The notes: a model not told the origin generated them from the letters alone. 64,000 nucleotides of DNA from Ferrimicrobium sp. (GCF_027364955.1 NZ_DAHXOI010000011.1:5550-69549); one strand, 5' to 3'. Numbered from the stretch's first letter, positions 43,480 to 52,091 are shown. Made by a program: numbers and translations.

Positions 43480-46400
43480 TTAGTCTGTTGTGAGGCCATT
43501 TTTGCCATCGTCTAATAGTCTGATGGCTTCTTTAGATGGACTCCAACTCGTGGGTAGCGTATCAGAATGCCACCTGGGTCGTCCTAGTGTGGTGCGCCGG
43601 ATGACCTGAAGAGTGGCGACTGCGCACACGTCGTTTACCACTGGCCGCCAACCCTTGCCCTTTATAACTTTGTGTATTATTGGATCCGGTTTGCCCAACA
43701 ATCCTTCGGCAGCGAGATAGAGTGGTCGCAGGGTTAGGTTGGTAGCTGAGTCGTAGCCCGCAATCCTCCAACGTGTCTCGGGATAGTGGGTAAAGAACTC
43801 ATGTGATTCTTTTCCCGGCATAGTCGCGATAGATCCAAAGTCCAGTTCGTCACCATCCGTTAGCCACCCGATGTACTGGGCTCCCTCTGAGGCTATTGCC
43901 GCCAATACTCTGTTATCAGCAAGTCGCCACGACTCCGACCACGATGGCAGCTCGGCTCGGAATAAATTTACCCCCTTTTTGCGGAACCCTATTCGGCCGA
44001 ATTCTCCGCCAAAGACTCGGATCATTCCATAGCTAATGTTGCCCTTCCTATCACGCCAAGCGTATACGCGAGCATGGTGTATCGTGCCTAGGTTGAACCC
44101 ACTGGTTCCAATGCGAAGCATCCCACCGCCTCCGTCAAAGAGCGTAATCTTGTCGCTGCCCCCGAGCGAAACCCCATGCTCATCGACTGCAAATCGGTTT
44201 GGATCTTCGGGGATCGCCCTTTCGTCATCCAGTTCCATGAATAACGCCTGGTACACGCGTCTGTCGGTTATACGCTGAATCTCCTGGGAGCTGAAGGTAT
44301 CCCCTAGCTGCTTCGTGAGTAATGATCGTCCGGTATCGTCATGCATTCGTCCGATTTGAGGCCGGAGACGCAGAGGATAGATGACTGGCAACCCATCTTC
44401 ATCGATGAGGGTCTTGGTAAGATCGCTTAGGATCTCCATCGTGCCTAACCACTGGCGAAAGAGTGTTTGATCTGCAAAGCTCTCTCCATAGAACTCTCTA
44501 GAGTTGTCGGAGAGCTCACCAAGTCGAGAGGCCTTGTAGAGATCATCACGTTCGACAAGCACCTTCGCCACCGATTGGCGCATTGAGGTCAGCACAATCG
44601 CGTCGAGAGCATGATGACGACGGTCCAGTCGCGTTTTCTTGGATTCGCCACGCAACATGATCTTCTGGTTAAACTGGCCTTGAATACGCGCTAGGGATGT
44701 TATGTTCCCGCTAAAAACCCGGACTCTCTGGTGTTGATCATTGGGGTCGTAGCCAGGTTGGCTCTCCAAGAACTGCTCGACCCGCTCTCGCACCGCCACT
44801 GCGGCGTATGAAGTGGGTGCCAAGCTTCTTTCATCGAGTGGGTCGTCGTTGGAGGTGCGCTTCAGCCTAGTGATCACGTCTTTCTTGTAGTTCGCGAATT
44901 CCTTGTTGATTTGCCTCTGTTGTTTGCCTTTGTCAAGCGCACCCACCTGTCGATCCCAGTTATTCACTCGTTCGATCGCAGCACCCAAACTAACTTCAGG
45001 GCGTGATGCCATTTTCGCCCATTGGCCAAAGGGTTGTTTGCCCTTCTCGGCGTTGCATCGGCGGCATACCGCTGCCAGGTTAGAGACCCGGTTTGACCCG
45101 CCTGTTGCACGAGGGACGATGTGGTCAATCTCGGTGTTGTCCCATCCGATTGACGTTCCGCAGTACAAACATTGGGAGCCCTGTCGCTCGATGAAGGTGT
45201 ACTTGGCTATGTCTCTACGGGATGGGTTAGAAACTCCCTGGCTTTGGAGATGGACACGGATATGGTCATTGAAGATCCTGCGCTTGTCTTGCTCGTTCTT
45301 CAGCTCCCTCAACGCCACATCACCAAGGGATGCCTCTCGTGCAAGTTCTATGACGACCTTGCTTGGCGCTCCCCACTTGGCGGTCGCTGCGCTAAGAAAC
45401 CGGCCCACGATCTTGAGATTCCGGTCTACAGTCGGTTGGCCGGTTGGCACGGCGAATGAGTCCTTAGACGGCTTCCAGTATTCATCCACGACATTGCCCT
45501 GGTGATCAAAAGGGTACGCCCGCTGCCTTGCCGTGTAGAGATCGCAGGATTGTTCGCGCATGATCTCATTCATTCGTGACAATGATCTCAACCCATAGGC
45601 CGCACGCCCACTCGGCAACTTGAGATCATCTAAGTTGGCGAGTTCCTTATCCGAAAGCCCTTCGCGCAGGTTCTCCAGCATTTCATTGTCGTAATTACCC
45701 GTACTGTCGCTGAGGCCAAGTACAAGATCTCCTCGCATATCCGAATCGGCGCTAGCCCACCACTGGGCCAGTGCCGGGATTTGTGAGTGTTCGATCGTGA
45801 CCGAAGTGGTGTCTATCGGAGCACGAGTGCCGCTGGTCTCACTCAGACGTATCTCAAAGTGTTCCTCCACATTCTGCCAGCTAGGCGCGTTTTCGTCTCG
45901 CCAGCTGAGCAGATACTGTACGATGTCTTCCGAAATCCCTGGTGTGAGTGGCTCCTTCGCCTCGCGGGTCCGAAGATTGGCTATCGTAGTTCTAATGCGA
46001 AACTCCTGAAATGTTAGGCTAGCCATTGGAGCACGGAGTGTGCCGTCGAGGTCATCCCTGCCAATGCGGTCCGAGCGAACCGTCGGGGCTTCTTGTTTGA
46101 ATAGCGCTTCACTGACTTGGTCGAAGAAGTCATCATCCAATTGTTGTACTTGAGCAATGAGTTGTAGTTCGTTATAGATATCCTCCTGTCGGATTTGCTC
46201 GAACAATATCTTGTCCTCTTTGGGTGCGCTCTTAGCATCCTTCCCCTCCCGCCTCTTTCGCTTGGCCGAGATCTGCCGTGGGCGAAACCAAAGATCGGAA
46301 TCTAGTGTCAAGAGCGTCGCAGCTAGCTCGCCAATAGTACGCGTATTTTCCACATCTACGCCAAGACGCTCGGCAGCCTTGGTTCTCATCTTCTTCAAGT

Positions 46401-46896
46401 TGGCGCTAGGGCCTTGGTCTGCCAAGTTTGCGAGTTGGTTGAGCTTCGACCAGGGGTTCCGCCATCCTCGATAGCGTCCCATGTGCATGATTGCCAGTGC
46501 CAACAATCGGCTTCGTTCATCATCATTGTCAATCTTGTTCTGAGTTAACGCTGCCCTCGCTAGCCATGGTGCATGAAGGTCAACACTATCCAAATTGGGT
46601 GCCACACACCCAAAACTACTTAGTACCCGTTCGAGCTCGAGGAGACGTGCTCGACGTCGCCTTCTGAGCCGTCGCGTTCTGCGCGCTGTCCCCGCTCTGG
46701 CTTTGCGGCTTTCATTAACTTGGCCGTCAGGGTCAGCTCCACCGTCATGGATGTATGACACTGCTGCGAGGATTGTAGGTACTTCCTCTTCCGACGGGTA
46801 TTCAACAGCAGCCAACCCAACGGAGTGTTCGCCCACGTCGATCCCCAAAGTCCAGTTGAGCGTGTTGGCACCATTGCTCTCCACGTTGTCGCGCAT
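43480..46896 (-). CDS. cas9: Cas9 endonuclease, type II-C
   Basis: 1138 residues from the ATG at 46896 (AAGGAG four bases upstream). A frame open to 47016 would overlap the tracrRNA and is rejected. RuvC-I: LGIDVGEHSVG with Asp20. Arginine-rich bridge helix: GTARRTRRLRRRRRARLLEL (about 64-83). RuvC-II: VVIELAREAS with Glu517. HNH: CLYCG, EIDHIVPRATGG with His592 and CRRCN; the two CxxC pairs suggest a zinc-bound HNH. RuvC-III: RRHHALDAIV with His761/His762 and Asp765. All catalytic residues are present. The length equals that remembered for Acidothermus cellulolyticus Cas9, and the repeat is similar too, so the PAM may be related, which only experiment can show. It converges on the array. Confidence 0.98.
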   Translation of the reverse strand: MRDNVESNGANTLNWTLGIDVGEHSVGLAAVEYPSEEEVPTILAAVSYIHDGGADPDGQVNESRKARAGTARRTRRLRRRRRARLLELERVLSSFGCVAPNLDSVDLHAPWLARAALTQNKIDNDDERSRLLALAIMHMGRYRGWRNPWSKLNQLANLADQGPSANLKKMRTKAAERLGVDVENTRTIGELAATLLTLDSDLWFRPRQISAKRKRREGKDAKSAPKEDKILFEQIRQEDIYNELQLIAQVQQLDDDFFDQVSEALFKQEAPTVRSDRIGRDDLDGTLRAPMASLTFQEFRIRTTIANLRTREAKEPLTPGISEDIVQYLLSWRDENAPSWQNVEEHFEIRLSETSGTRAPIDTTSVTIEHSQIPALAQWWASADSDMRGDLVLGLSDSTGNYDNEMLENLREGLSDKELANLDDLKLPSGRAAYGLRSLSRMNEIMREQSCDLYTARQRAYPFDHQGNVVDEYWKPSKDSFAVPTGQPTVDRNLKIVGRFLSAATAKWGAPSKVVIELAREASLGDVALRELKNEQDKRRIFNDHIRVHLQSQGVSNPSRRDIAKYTFIERQGSQCLYCGTSIGWDNTEIDHIVPRATGGSNRVSNLAAVCRRCNAEKGKQPFGQWAKMASRPEVSLGAAIERVNNWDRQVGALDKGKQQRQINKEFANYKKDVITRLKRTSNDDPLDERSLAPTSYAAVAVRERVEQFLESQPGYDPNDQHQRVRVFSGNITSLARIQGQFNQKIMLRGESKKTRLDRRHHALDAIVLTSMRQSVAKVLVERDDLYKASRLGELSDNSREFYGESFADQTLFRQWLGTMEILSDLTKTLIDEDGLPVIYPLRLRPQIGRMHDDTGRSLLTKQLGDTFSSQEIQRITDRRVYQALFMELDDERAIPEDPNRFAVDEHGVSLGGSDKITLFDGGGGMLRIGTSGFNLGTIHHARVYAWRDRKGNISYGMIRVFGGEFGRIGFRKKGVNLFRAELPSWSESWRLADNRVLAAIASEGAQYIGWLTDGDELDFGSIATMPGKESHEFFTHYPETRWRIAGYDSATNLTLRPLYLAAEGLLGKPDPIIHKVIKGKGWRPVVNDVCAVATLQVIRRTTLGRPRWHSDTLPTSWSPSKEAIRLLDDGKNGLTTD

Positions 46897-46987
46897 GCGT
46901 CTCCTTAGTATCCCTGTAGGGGAAAGATTACAAAAGCCCCTGATGCTAGTATGGCCGCAAACTCGGACACTGGACAAGCAAGGCGCC

Positions 46988-47100
46988 AAAAAAACGATTC
47001 CCCTCCGGACTTTCATCCAGAAGGGGAATTAGAAATCAATTTCATACCGGCAAACCAGTACGAAACTTGCTGAGAGCATTGCATAGACTCCTGGATGACA
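46988..47100 (-). ncRNA. tracrRNA: tracrRNA (anti-repeat plus terminator)
   Basis: The + strand at 47069-47091 reads GCTGAGAGCAT then TGCATAGACTCC, matching the repeat's GCTG and TGCATAGACTCC with a mismatched bulge in between. Transcribed from the minus strand, it can pair with the crRNA repeat in the usual stem-bulge-stem shape. Downstream, ATTCCCCT (minus strand, from 47030) pairs with AGGGGAAT ending at 46997 and is followed by seven T (46994-46988), a Rho-independent terminator that also forms the 3' hairpin. The 5' end is uncertain: a TATAAT box near 47145 or a TATGCTAGAT box nearer the anti-repeat could drive it. It is followed by the cas9 promoter region on the same strand. Confidence 0.85.
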
Positions 47101-47648
47101 ATCTAGCATACGTGGGTGCTTGGTCGGCCGCAGGTTTGCATGTAATTATACTCGTTCCCCTGACTGTAGAACCGAAGTACAACAAGCCCGCTGGTCCGGA
47201 CAGCTTCGGCACACCAGATGGAGTCGCCAACACCTCTGACAGAAACCGAATCAAACACGACGTAACGGACCTATGGGAAGAACACGTTCCACTAGAGCGA
47301 TGGCCAGAACCACCGCACCAGATCTTCGCCCAAACGTGTTTGGCCAAAGTGCAGGTCCTACGACTGGTAAGGAGCATGTGGCCGGTGCACTACGCTAGCG
47401 TGCTTGCCTCTGTGGGTGGGCGACGCGGTATGGCCTCAAGCACGAAGCCCTGATTACGAATTACTGGCCGAGTACCCATTTGTATTTCGGACGTGAGATG
47501 GGCAAGCGAAACTACGCGACCAGCAGAACGCGATACGGGGACTTCACCCGTAAACAACTCGCCGTCAGCATGCACAACAATCCTTACGTCGATGCAGATG
47601 GAAGGTCCCTCGAGGACGGAGCCTGTTCCGCCACTCGCAACTCATCAG
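47101..47648. other. About 550 bp without a clear gene
   Basis: Contains the likely tracrRNA promoter. The + strand frame 47067-47453 is open for 128 codons (VPLTVEPKYNKPAGPDSFG) but starts inside the anti-repeat and matches no family. No other structure seen. Confidence 0.35.
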
Positions 47649-48056
47649 TCACAAGTGGCGTCCCCTCATTGCAACGTTCACGGAGTTCGCCCCTAGGTTC
47701 TCATCACCCTCACTTCTCCGTCCAGTCAGTGCAACTTGGGCCAACCTGGCAAATGCCGCAGTGACATCATCGACACTCGGAGTCTCACCCCATATCATGG
47801 TCTGGCAGAATTGCTCGTACCGAATTCGCGTGTCATCATCGCAAACGTGACCAAGCTCGCCGTGGAGGACTTCATAGGGAGAATCAGCAAAGACCTCGAA
47901 CTGGCGACCATAGGTTTCAACATCGCGCTCAATAGTAAGGGCGACCAGGTCACTAAGCTGCCCCCCCAAACTCAATCGCATCAAAGCCAGGTGAACTTGG
48001 CAGCTTTGCATGCACATAGTGGGTGTCGCACTTGTGGCGCACCAAGCGGTCGTCAT
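47649..48056 (-). CDS. Hypothetical protein, start uncertain
   Basis: Up to 135 residues; the convincing part begins around MRLSLGGQLSDLVALTIERD (ATG at 47981) and runs through ETYGRQFEVFADSPYEVLHG and DDDTRIRYEQFCQTMIWGE. Helix-rich, no family recognised. A run of seven C bases near 47960 sits at the beginning of the good region and could be a site of frameshift. Confidence 0.4.
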   Translation of the reverse strand: MTTAWCATSATPTMCMQSCQVHLALMRLSLGGQLSDLVALTIERDVETYGRQFEVFADSPYEVLHGELGHVCDDDTRIRYEQFCQTMIWGETPSVDDVTAAFARLAQVALTGRRSEGDENLGANSVNVAMRGRHL

Positions 48057-48123
48057 AGTCTCCTCGAGTAAGACCGCTTCGTCCCTGAGAGGCGCGGAGT
48101 AGATCTGAGTTCACGCGTAATGA

Positions 48124-49164
48124 TTACAAGTGTCGTCCGAATCCATGTCCAAAACCACCGATCGTCTGTTGAGGTTGTTCAGGTTGTGAGAGTGTAGCGG
48201 CTGCTTCCAAGAAATCTGTGGCCACCATACGGAATGTTTGGGAGACCTCATCAAACAATGGTTTTGACCCGTACACGAGGTCATCGACAAAGACGGCATA
48301 GTTTTCATGGGCCTCTATATCGGTTGCGAGAAGGTCGAGCTCATCTCGCAAAACACTCACAGGACGCTCCTTGAAAACAGGAAACCTTTCACCGCCGTAT
48401 TGTTGTGTTTCTAGGGCGAGCGTCTCGGCGAAGATAGGAGCGGCCTCACCGATTACAGAGGGATTCGCCTCAACTATGCGGTGCACATCGTAAAGGTGCC
48501 TTACGAGTCGCGGATCATACCGATAGGTCAGTTCTGGATTCGCCTTGTGTTCAGCCGTGCGGCGAAGATACGAAATTACCTTGTCGGATACGATATCAGG
48601 CAAAGACACCATTGGGATCGCGTGTTCTTTAGACTGATCTCCCAGCTCATGCCTTTCCAGAATGTTTTGTACCGCTCGATTCTCAATGCCGAATGGCCGA
48701 TCTACCCCCATCAGTTCCACCTTGACGAACGGGCGTAGTGCAGTTTGTCTTGGTGTAAATGCTGAATCATAGACCACCGAGGCTCGGATGTAGCGGTTAC
48801 TATCCCTGCCGATAATCTCACCGTCAATCTCGAAGCCTGCGCCGCGTAGAGCATGGCCAAGCTCCGCCTTCAGTCTTGACAGCGCCTTGGATTTGGAGTT
48901 CTTGGATGGAAAATTTGGCGCGACAACACGGAAGTCCACATCTTCGGATATCCGCTCAATTAAACCCCAGCCCTGCGACAATGAAGTTCCGCCGGAAAAT
49001 ACAAGCTCGAAGCCGGAATCCCTGCCAACTTTTGCAACTTCAAGGACCACTTCTTTGACGATGACTTCTTTCTCAAGTATCAACGGCAGAAGAGCCTGTA
49101 AAGCGCCGGATTGGCCGCGCAGGACTTTTATGCCGGCGAGCTGTTGTTGGCTAAGACTTCTCAT
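48124..49164 (-). CDS. AbiEii-type nucleotidyltransferase toxin
   Basis: 346 residues from the ATG at 49164 with GGAGGAG upstream. FELVFSGGTSLSQGWGLIERISEDVDFRV is the AbiEii core: GG-T-S-L motif and the (D/E)-x-D metal pair, followed by RPFVKVELMG. AbiEii toxins transfer GTP or other nucleotides and are neutralised by AbiEi. The 14-nt overlap with the upstream antitoxin gene is typical. AbiE systems give abortive phage resistance and also stabilise plasmids, both plausible next to a CRISPR-Cas locus. Confidence 0.85.
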   Translation of the reverse strand: MRSLSQQQLAGIKVLRGQSGALQALLPLILEKEVIVKEVVLEVAKVGRDSGFELVFSGGTSLSQGWGLIERISEDVDFRVVAPNFPSKNSKSKALSRLKAELGHALRGAGFEIDGEIIGRDSNRYIRASVVYDSAFTPRQTALRPFVKVELMGVDRPFGIENRAVQNILERHELGDQSKEHAIPMVSLPDIVSDKVISYLRRTAEHKANPELTYRYDPRLVRHLYDVHRIVEANPSVIGEAAPIFAETLALETQQYGGERFPVFKERPVSVLRDELDLLATDIEAHENYAVFVDDLVYGSKPLFDEVSQTFRMVATDFLEAAATLSQPEQPQQTIGGFGHGFGRHL

Positions 49165-49618
49165 ATTTGACTCCTCCATTGAAGAGCTTGCGCCGGATAC
49201 GGCTTTTCCCCACATCAATAATTGCGTAGGGAGGTACCTGGGTGGATCGGCCTTCGTTGTACTCTCGAACCAGCAAACCCGGACGTGGGTCCACATCCAT
49301 CTTTATTAAGAAATCCTCCGCCACAGAAGAGTTGTCAAACTTCTGGATCTTATACCCAGCGTAAGGCCCATCGGCAAAGGCCCTGGACGGCGTGTAGACT
49401 CCATAGCCTACGCGGTACAAAGTCTCGTCCTCCATTAGTTTGCGAAGCGCACGGGCAACCGTGGATCGGCTTCCGAACCGCACAAACTCACTGGTGAGGA
49501 ATGCGGCATCTGATGATGAAGCTATGTACTCGCGTATTCTCTCTTCTACCGTAGCCAATGCTCTCACCTCATCCCGTGTGAAGATCGTTCCAACAAGTTC
49601 AATTATAGTAGCCCACAT
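49151..49618 (-). CDS. AbiEi-type antitoxin/regulator (DUF6088-like)
   Basis: 155 residues. The N-terminal part (LATVEERIREYIASSS, FGSRSTVARALRKLMEDETLYRVGYGVY) is the winged-helix domain of AbiEi-type antitoxins, which represses the operon promoter; the C-terminal part binds or inhibits the toxin's effect. A TATAAT (ACTATAAT) occurs just inside the 5' end and a CATATAGTACATG element precedes the ATG, so the true start may be internal and the message leaderless. Confidence 0.75.
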   Translation of the reverse strand: MWATIIELVGTIFTRDEVRALATVEERIREYIASSSDAAFLTSEFVRFGSRSTVARALRKLMEDETLYRVGYGVYTPSRAFADGPYAGYKIQKFDNSSVAEDFLIKMDVDPRPGLLVREYNEGRSTQVPPYAIIDVGKSRIRRKLFNGGVKYEKS

Positions 49619-49621
49619 GTA

Positions 49622-49780
49622 CTATATGTGCTGTTCACCGGTATGGGAGCGCAAGAAGGTAGCCTCACTTGGACGATCGTTCAGATACTTCTCAATCGCG
49701 GGTCTGATTTTCGAGGTGTACATATCTCCCTTATAGGTAGGTTGGTGAACTCGGCACATGTGTGCAGCCGAATTCATCAT
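49622..49780 (-). CDS. Small hypothetical protein downstream of the WhiB gene
   Basis: 52 residues from the ATG at 49780, 12 nt after the WhiB stop, with AGGTGGGAG at good distance. KIRPAIEKYLNDRPSEATFL looks like a real helical protein. Not recognised. Confidence 0.45.
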   Translation of the reverse strand: MMNSAAHMCRVHQPTYKGDMYTSKIRPAIEKYLNDRPSEATFLRSHTGEQHI

Positions 49781-49791
49781 GCTGCTCCCAC

Positions 49792-50010
49792 CTACAGAGT
49801 CTTTAAGAGCTGCTGGCGAGCACTCGGAAAAGAATGTCCGCCCCAAATCCCGTGCGTGGTGGGATTGGCCAGCGCCTCGTCGAGACATAGCGCTCTGGCT
49901 GCACAATCGGTACAAATCTCTTGTGCTAGATGAGCGTTCTCAGACTCGAACCACCATTTGGTAGGTAGTCCTACACAGACTGCCTGTTGTCGCCAGGCGT
50001 TGTCCTTCAC
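49792..50010 (-). CDS. WhiB-family iron-sulfur regulator
   Basis: 72 residues from the GTG at 50010 (AAGGAGGG upstream). Four cysteines in the WhiB pattern (AVC, ICTDCAARALC) bind a [4Fe-4S] cluster, and GIWGG is the family's conserved turn before the basic C-terminus. WhiB proteins work with the primary sigma factor and sense redox or NO. A copy inside a mobile element could control element genes. The start overlaps the stop of the preceding small gene. Confidence 0.9.
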   Translation of the reverse strand: MKDNAWRQQAVCVGLPTKWWFESENAHLAQEICTDCAARALCLDEALANPTTHGIWGGHSFPSARQQLLKTL

Positions 50011-50210
50011 GATCCCTCCTTATGGTAGACATTGCGCGCACGAGCAGAGCGCAACGCCGACCGTGGAGCCTGACGCACACTGTGGACCATGCCTTCTGAA
50101 TCGTAACAACCATTGGAGCTCTCGCAAAGATGGAACTTGCGCAACTCTGCCTCAAGCTCAAGTACCCTCACCCGCAATGCCTTACAATCTGTCAGTTTCC
50201 AACTGTCCAT
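50007..50210 (-). CDS. Small hypothetical protein, coupled to WhiB
   Basis: 67 residues from the ATG at 50210 with AAGGAGGATACG upstream. KALRVRVLELEAELRKFHL is a short coiled-coil segment; the rest is basic. Overlaps both neighbours by about four bases, forming a three- or four-gene operon ending with WhiB. Confidence 0.6.
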   Translation of the reverse strand: MDSWKLTDCKALRVRVLELEAELRKFHLCESSNGCYDSEGMVHSVRQAPRSALRSARARNVYHKEGS

Positions 50211-50524
50211 TACGTATCCTCCTTCCTCTCTATATAGAGGTCGCAGACCACTCGTGCCAGCCCCTTGAGAAACATCAAGCACATCCGCTGCACCTCGAAC
50301 AGGTATGTCTCACTCGCGATGTCCTCCACAGTTATCGCCTGCCCATCGGTGGCCACCCTGATCACAATGGCGGTGAAGTCTCCAAGAGGCAGCTTCGCTG
50401 GATTGATCGTGTCGATCCCCGCTACGTTCCACAGAAGTGCCCGTACATGTGCACGCAGATCATCATCCGCACCGGCAATGGCCCACGAGTATTCATTGGC
50501 TAGGACTGCTCGGTTCTCCGACAT
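50210..50524 (-). CDS. Hypothetical protein
   Basis: 104 residues. SWAIAGADDDLRAHVRALLW, GDFTAIVIRVATDGQAITVEDIA. Its stop is one base from the start of the next gene. No motif recognised; soluble. Confidence 0.55.
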   Translation of the reverse strand: MSENRAVLANEYSWAIAGADDDLRAHVRALLWNVAGIDTINPAKLPLGDFTAIVIRVATDGQAITVEDIASETYLFEVQRMCLMFLKGLARVVCDLYIERKEDT

Positions 50525-50552
50525 CGCTTAACCCCCTACGTGTAGCGACACT

Positions 50553-50726
50553 TCATGGACCCGGGCGCACAAAGTACATCACCGACATGGATAGCACCGC
50601 GGCCGCGCCTACCAGTACAAGAGAGGCGGCCCCAGGCCCAACCGCACCAGCAGTTACACCCAGAATCACGTCGACGACCAAGCACGCTATCATCAACATC
50701 AGGTTTGTATCATCCCTGATTCTCAT
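50553..50726 (-). CDS. Small membrane protein
   Basis: 57 residues from the ATG at 50726 (GAGGAG upstream); two hydrophobic segments, LMLMIACLVVDVILGV and ASLVLVGAAAVLSMSVMYF. It immediately follows the 48-residue gene, overlapping region of ribosome binding site and stop. Confidence 0.55.
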   Translation of the reverse strand: MRIRDDTNLMLMIACLVVDVILGVTAGAVGPGAASLVLVGAAAVLSMSVMYFVRPGP

Positions 50727-50728
50727 CG

Positions 50729-50875
50729 CTAGAACTCCTCGATATGATGGGGTAGCGTACACTCACCCTCGCGTTCGATGCTGGCAAGTCCCAGCTCCGC
50801 CTGCTCTAGATATGTGTATTCCCCTGATCGATACTCATCACAGACGATCACATACCTCTTCGTTAATCTTGGCAT
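50729..50875 (-). CDS. 48-residue protein under the element promoter motif
   Basis: Frame starts MPRLTKRYVIVCDEYRSG and ends PHHIEEF; AGGAGG precedes the ATG and the element motif lies at 50891-50905. Its last codons contain the ribosome binding site of the membrane protein, so the two are coupled. No homologue is known to me. Confidence 0.55.
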   Translation of the reverse strand: MPRLTKRYVIVCDEYRSGEYTYLEQAELGLASIEREGECTLPHHIEEF

Positions 50876-50890
50876 CTTTCCTCCTCACCA

Positions 50891-50905
50891 GTACATATAG
50901 GCACG
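50891..50905 (-). promoter_or_regulatory. Element promoter motif of the 50875 gene
   Basis: Minus strand CGTGCCTATATGTAC, nearly the same as the ParA-like gene's motif at 32931-32944. Confidence 0.55.
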
Positions 50906-50978
50906 TCTCCAATAATTATTTGCCACTGCCGTTAATATCTCACGGACGATTCCCCGAACCGAGGCCTATGCCCTCTCG

Positions 50979-51338
50979 CTAAGACACGAGGTAGCCTCTA
51001 GTAACCGCCGGGCAATGGATTCGATGCTCACGGTCTCTTGCCTTTCCGGGCCCCCGATCTGCTCGCAACAAACAAGGTGTGCCCATCTGAAACGCAAACA
51101 GGTCTGCGTGCGCGAATCGATCGCTCTGACAACAATCACCCGTACACTCTCGTCCGTCTGGAAGCGCGAAGGGTTCCACGTGGTGGCTGCGACAATGATC
51201 GCAGTACCCATCGGTACCCGCTTTACCCTCACAACGGTCGTAGTAGGGGTCGGACACCTGGAATTCCCGCGGAGTGCCTTCTGCCAAGTAACGCGCAACG
51301 CATCGACAACGTAGCTCGGGATTCGGGTCAGTGGCCAT
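50979..51338 (-). CDS. Cysteine-rich hypothetical protein
   Basis: 119 residues with Cys/His clusters (LRCRCVARYLAEG, RCEGKAGTDGYCDHCRSHH, ECTGDCCQSDRF) that could bind zinc. It is followed by no clear operon partner. No family recognised. Confidence 0.55.
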   Translation of the reverse strand: MATDPNPELRCRCVARYLAEGTPREFQVSDPYYDRCEGKAGTDGYCDHCRSHHVEPFALPDGRECTGDCCQSDRFAHADLFAFQMGTPCLLRADRGPGKARDREHRIHCPAVTRGYLVS

Positions 51339-51350
51339 GTCGTTTCCCTG

Positions 51351-52073
51351 CTAAAGATGTAGTTTGCCTAGCGCCCTGCTTAGAGAGGGGACCGCAGGCA
51401 GCGAATGTGCACTGAAGATAACCGGATGGCGTGAGAACCACAGGCCCGCTCCACCAATGACGAGCACATAGAGCACCAGGGCGAATACCTTCTCAGGCTT
51501 CCCGCCAGTCGTGCCAAAGACCGGTAAGCTCTGCCGTGAGCGATTTGGGTACAGTAGAGGGATACCCCCACTGGTTAGGAAGTCACCGGTCATGTGCGTC
51601 AGCCAGCCAAGGGCAAGAAATGCGATCAACAAAAACCCAGAGAACGGATGAAAGTGGTAGAAGGCATATCCGCCACCGATCCCGACAAACAGATACAACC
51701 GACGCAGCCCCGTGAACCACGGCACCACAATCCTCCACGCACCAGCAGCCAGGATGCCAAAGACGACTGCACTTGCCAATGGTCCAGTCGCCACCAGCAC
51801 TAGGACCAACGTAATGATGCCAAGACCAAGAAGTGAGTGGGTGAGCTTGCGGTGCCCACCCGAGACCTTGTTCACGATCCAGGAGACCCCGTGACTGATG
51901 AATCCAAACTCATGGGCAACACTCGAACCTGGTTCGTCAATGTCAGGCAAGATCGATGCACCACAGGTTGCCACCGAAGCTATCATCCAAGTAGGGGAGT
52001 GAACCCCAAAGACCGCCAGTCCCACCCCGGCCCCGATTGCCAACCCAGTCGCTGCGTGTGCTTTACCCATCAT
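51351..52073 (-). CDS. YdjM-type membrane-bound metal-dependent hydrolase
   Basis: 240 residues from the ATG at 52073 (or 52070). ASILPDIDEPGSSVAHEFG, GHRKLTHSLLG and LTHMTGDFLTSGGIPLLYP are the motifs of the LexA-regulated, membrane-bound metal-dependent hydrolase family; several transmembrane helices are visible. Substrate unknown. The element motif GTGCATATATATGG ends six bases before the ATG, so the transcript may be leaderless; a longer reading to 52136 would run through the promoter and is rejected. Confidence 0.85.
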   Translation of the reverse strand: MMGKAHAATGLAIGAGVGLAVFGVHSPTWMIASVATCGASILPDIDEPGSSVAHEFGFISHGVSWIVNKVSGGHRKLTHSLLGLGIITLVLVLVATGPLASAVVFGILAAGAWRIVVPWFTGLRRLYLFVGIGGGYAFYHFHPFSGFLLIAFLALGWLTHMTGDFLTSGGIPLLYPNRSRQSLPVFGTTGGKPEKVFALVLYVLVIGGAGLWFSRHPVIFSAHSLPAVPSLSRALGKLHL

Positions 52074-52078
52074 GTGCC

Positions 52079-52091
52079 ATATATATGCACC
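52079..52091 (-). promoter_or_regulatory. Element promoter motif of the YdjM-like gene
   Basis: Minus strand GGTGCATATATAT, five to six bases before the start codon. Confidence 0.6.

Noticed and set aside
43275-43493. Reading frame across the last repeats of the array
   Set aside because: It is a by-product of the repeat sequence.
46897-47016. N-terminal extension of cas9 by 40 codons
   Set aside because: It would run through the tracrRNA terminator and has no Cas9 similarity; the ATG at 46896 has a good ribosome binding site just before RuvC-I.
47067-47453. 128-codon + strand frame upstream of cas9
   Set aside because: Starts within the anti-repeat, no ribosome binding site and no family similarity.
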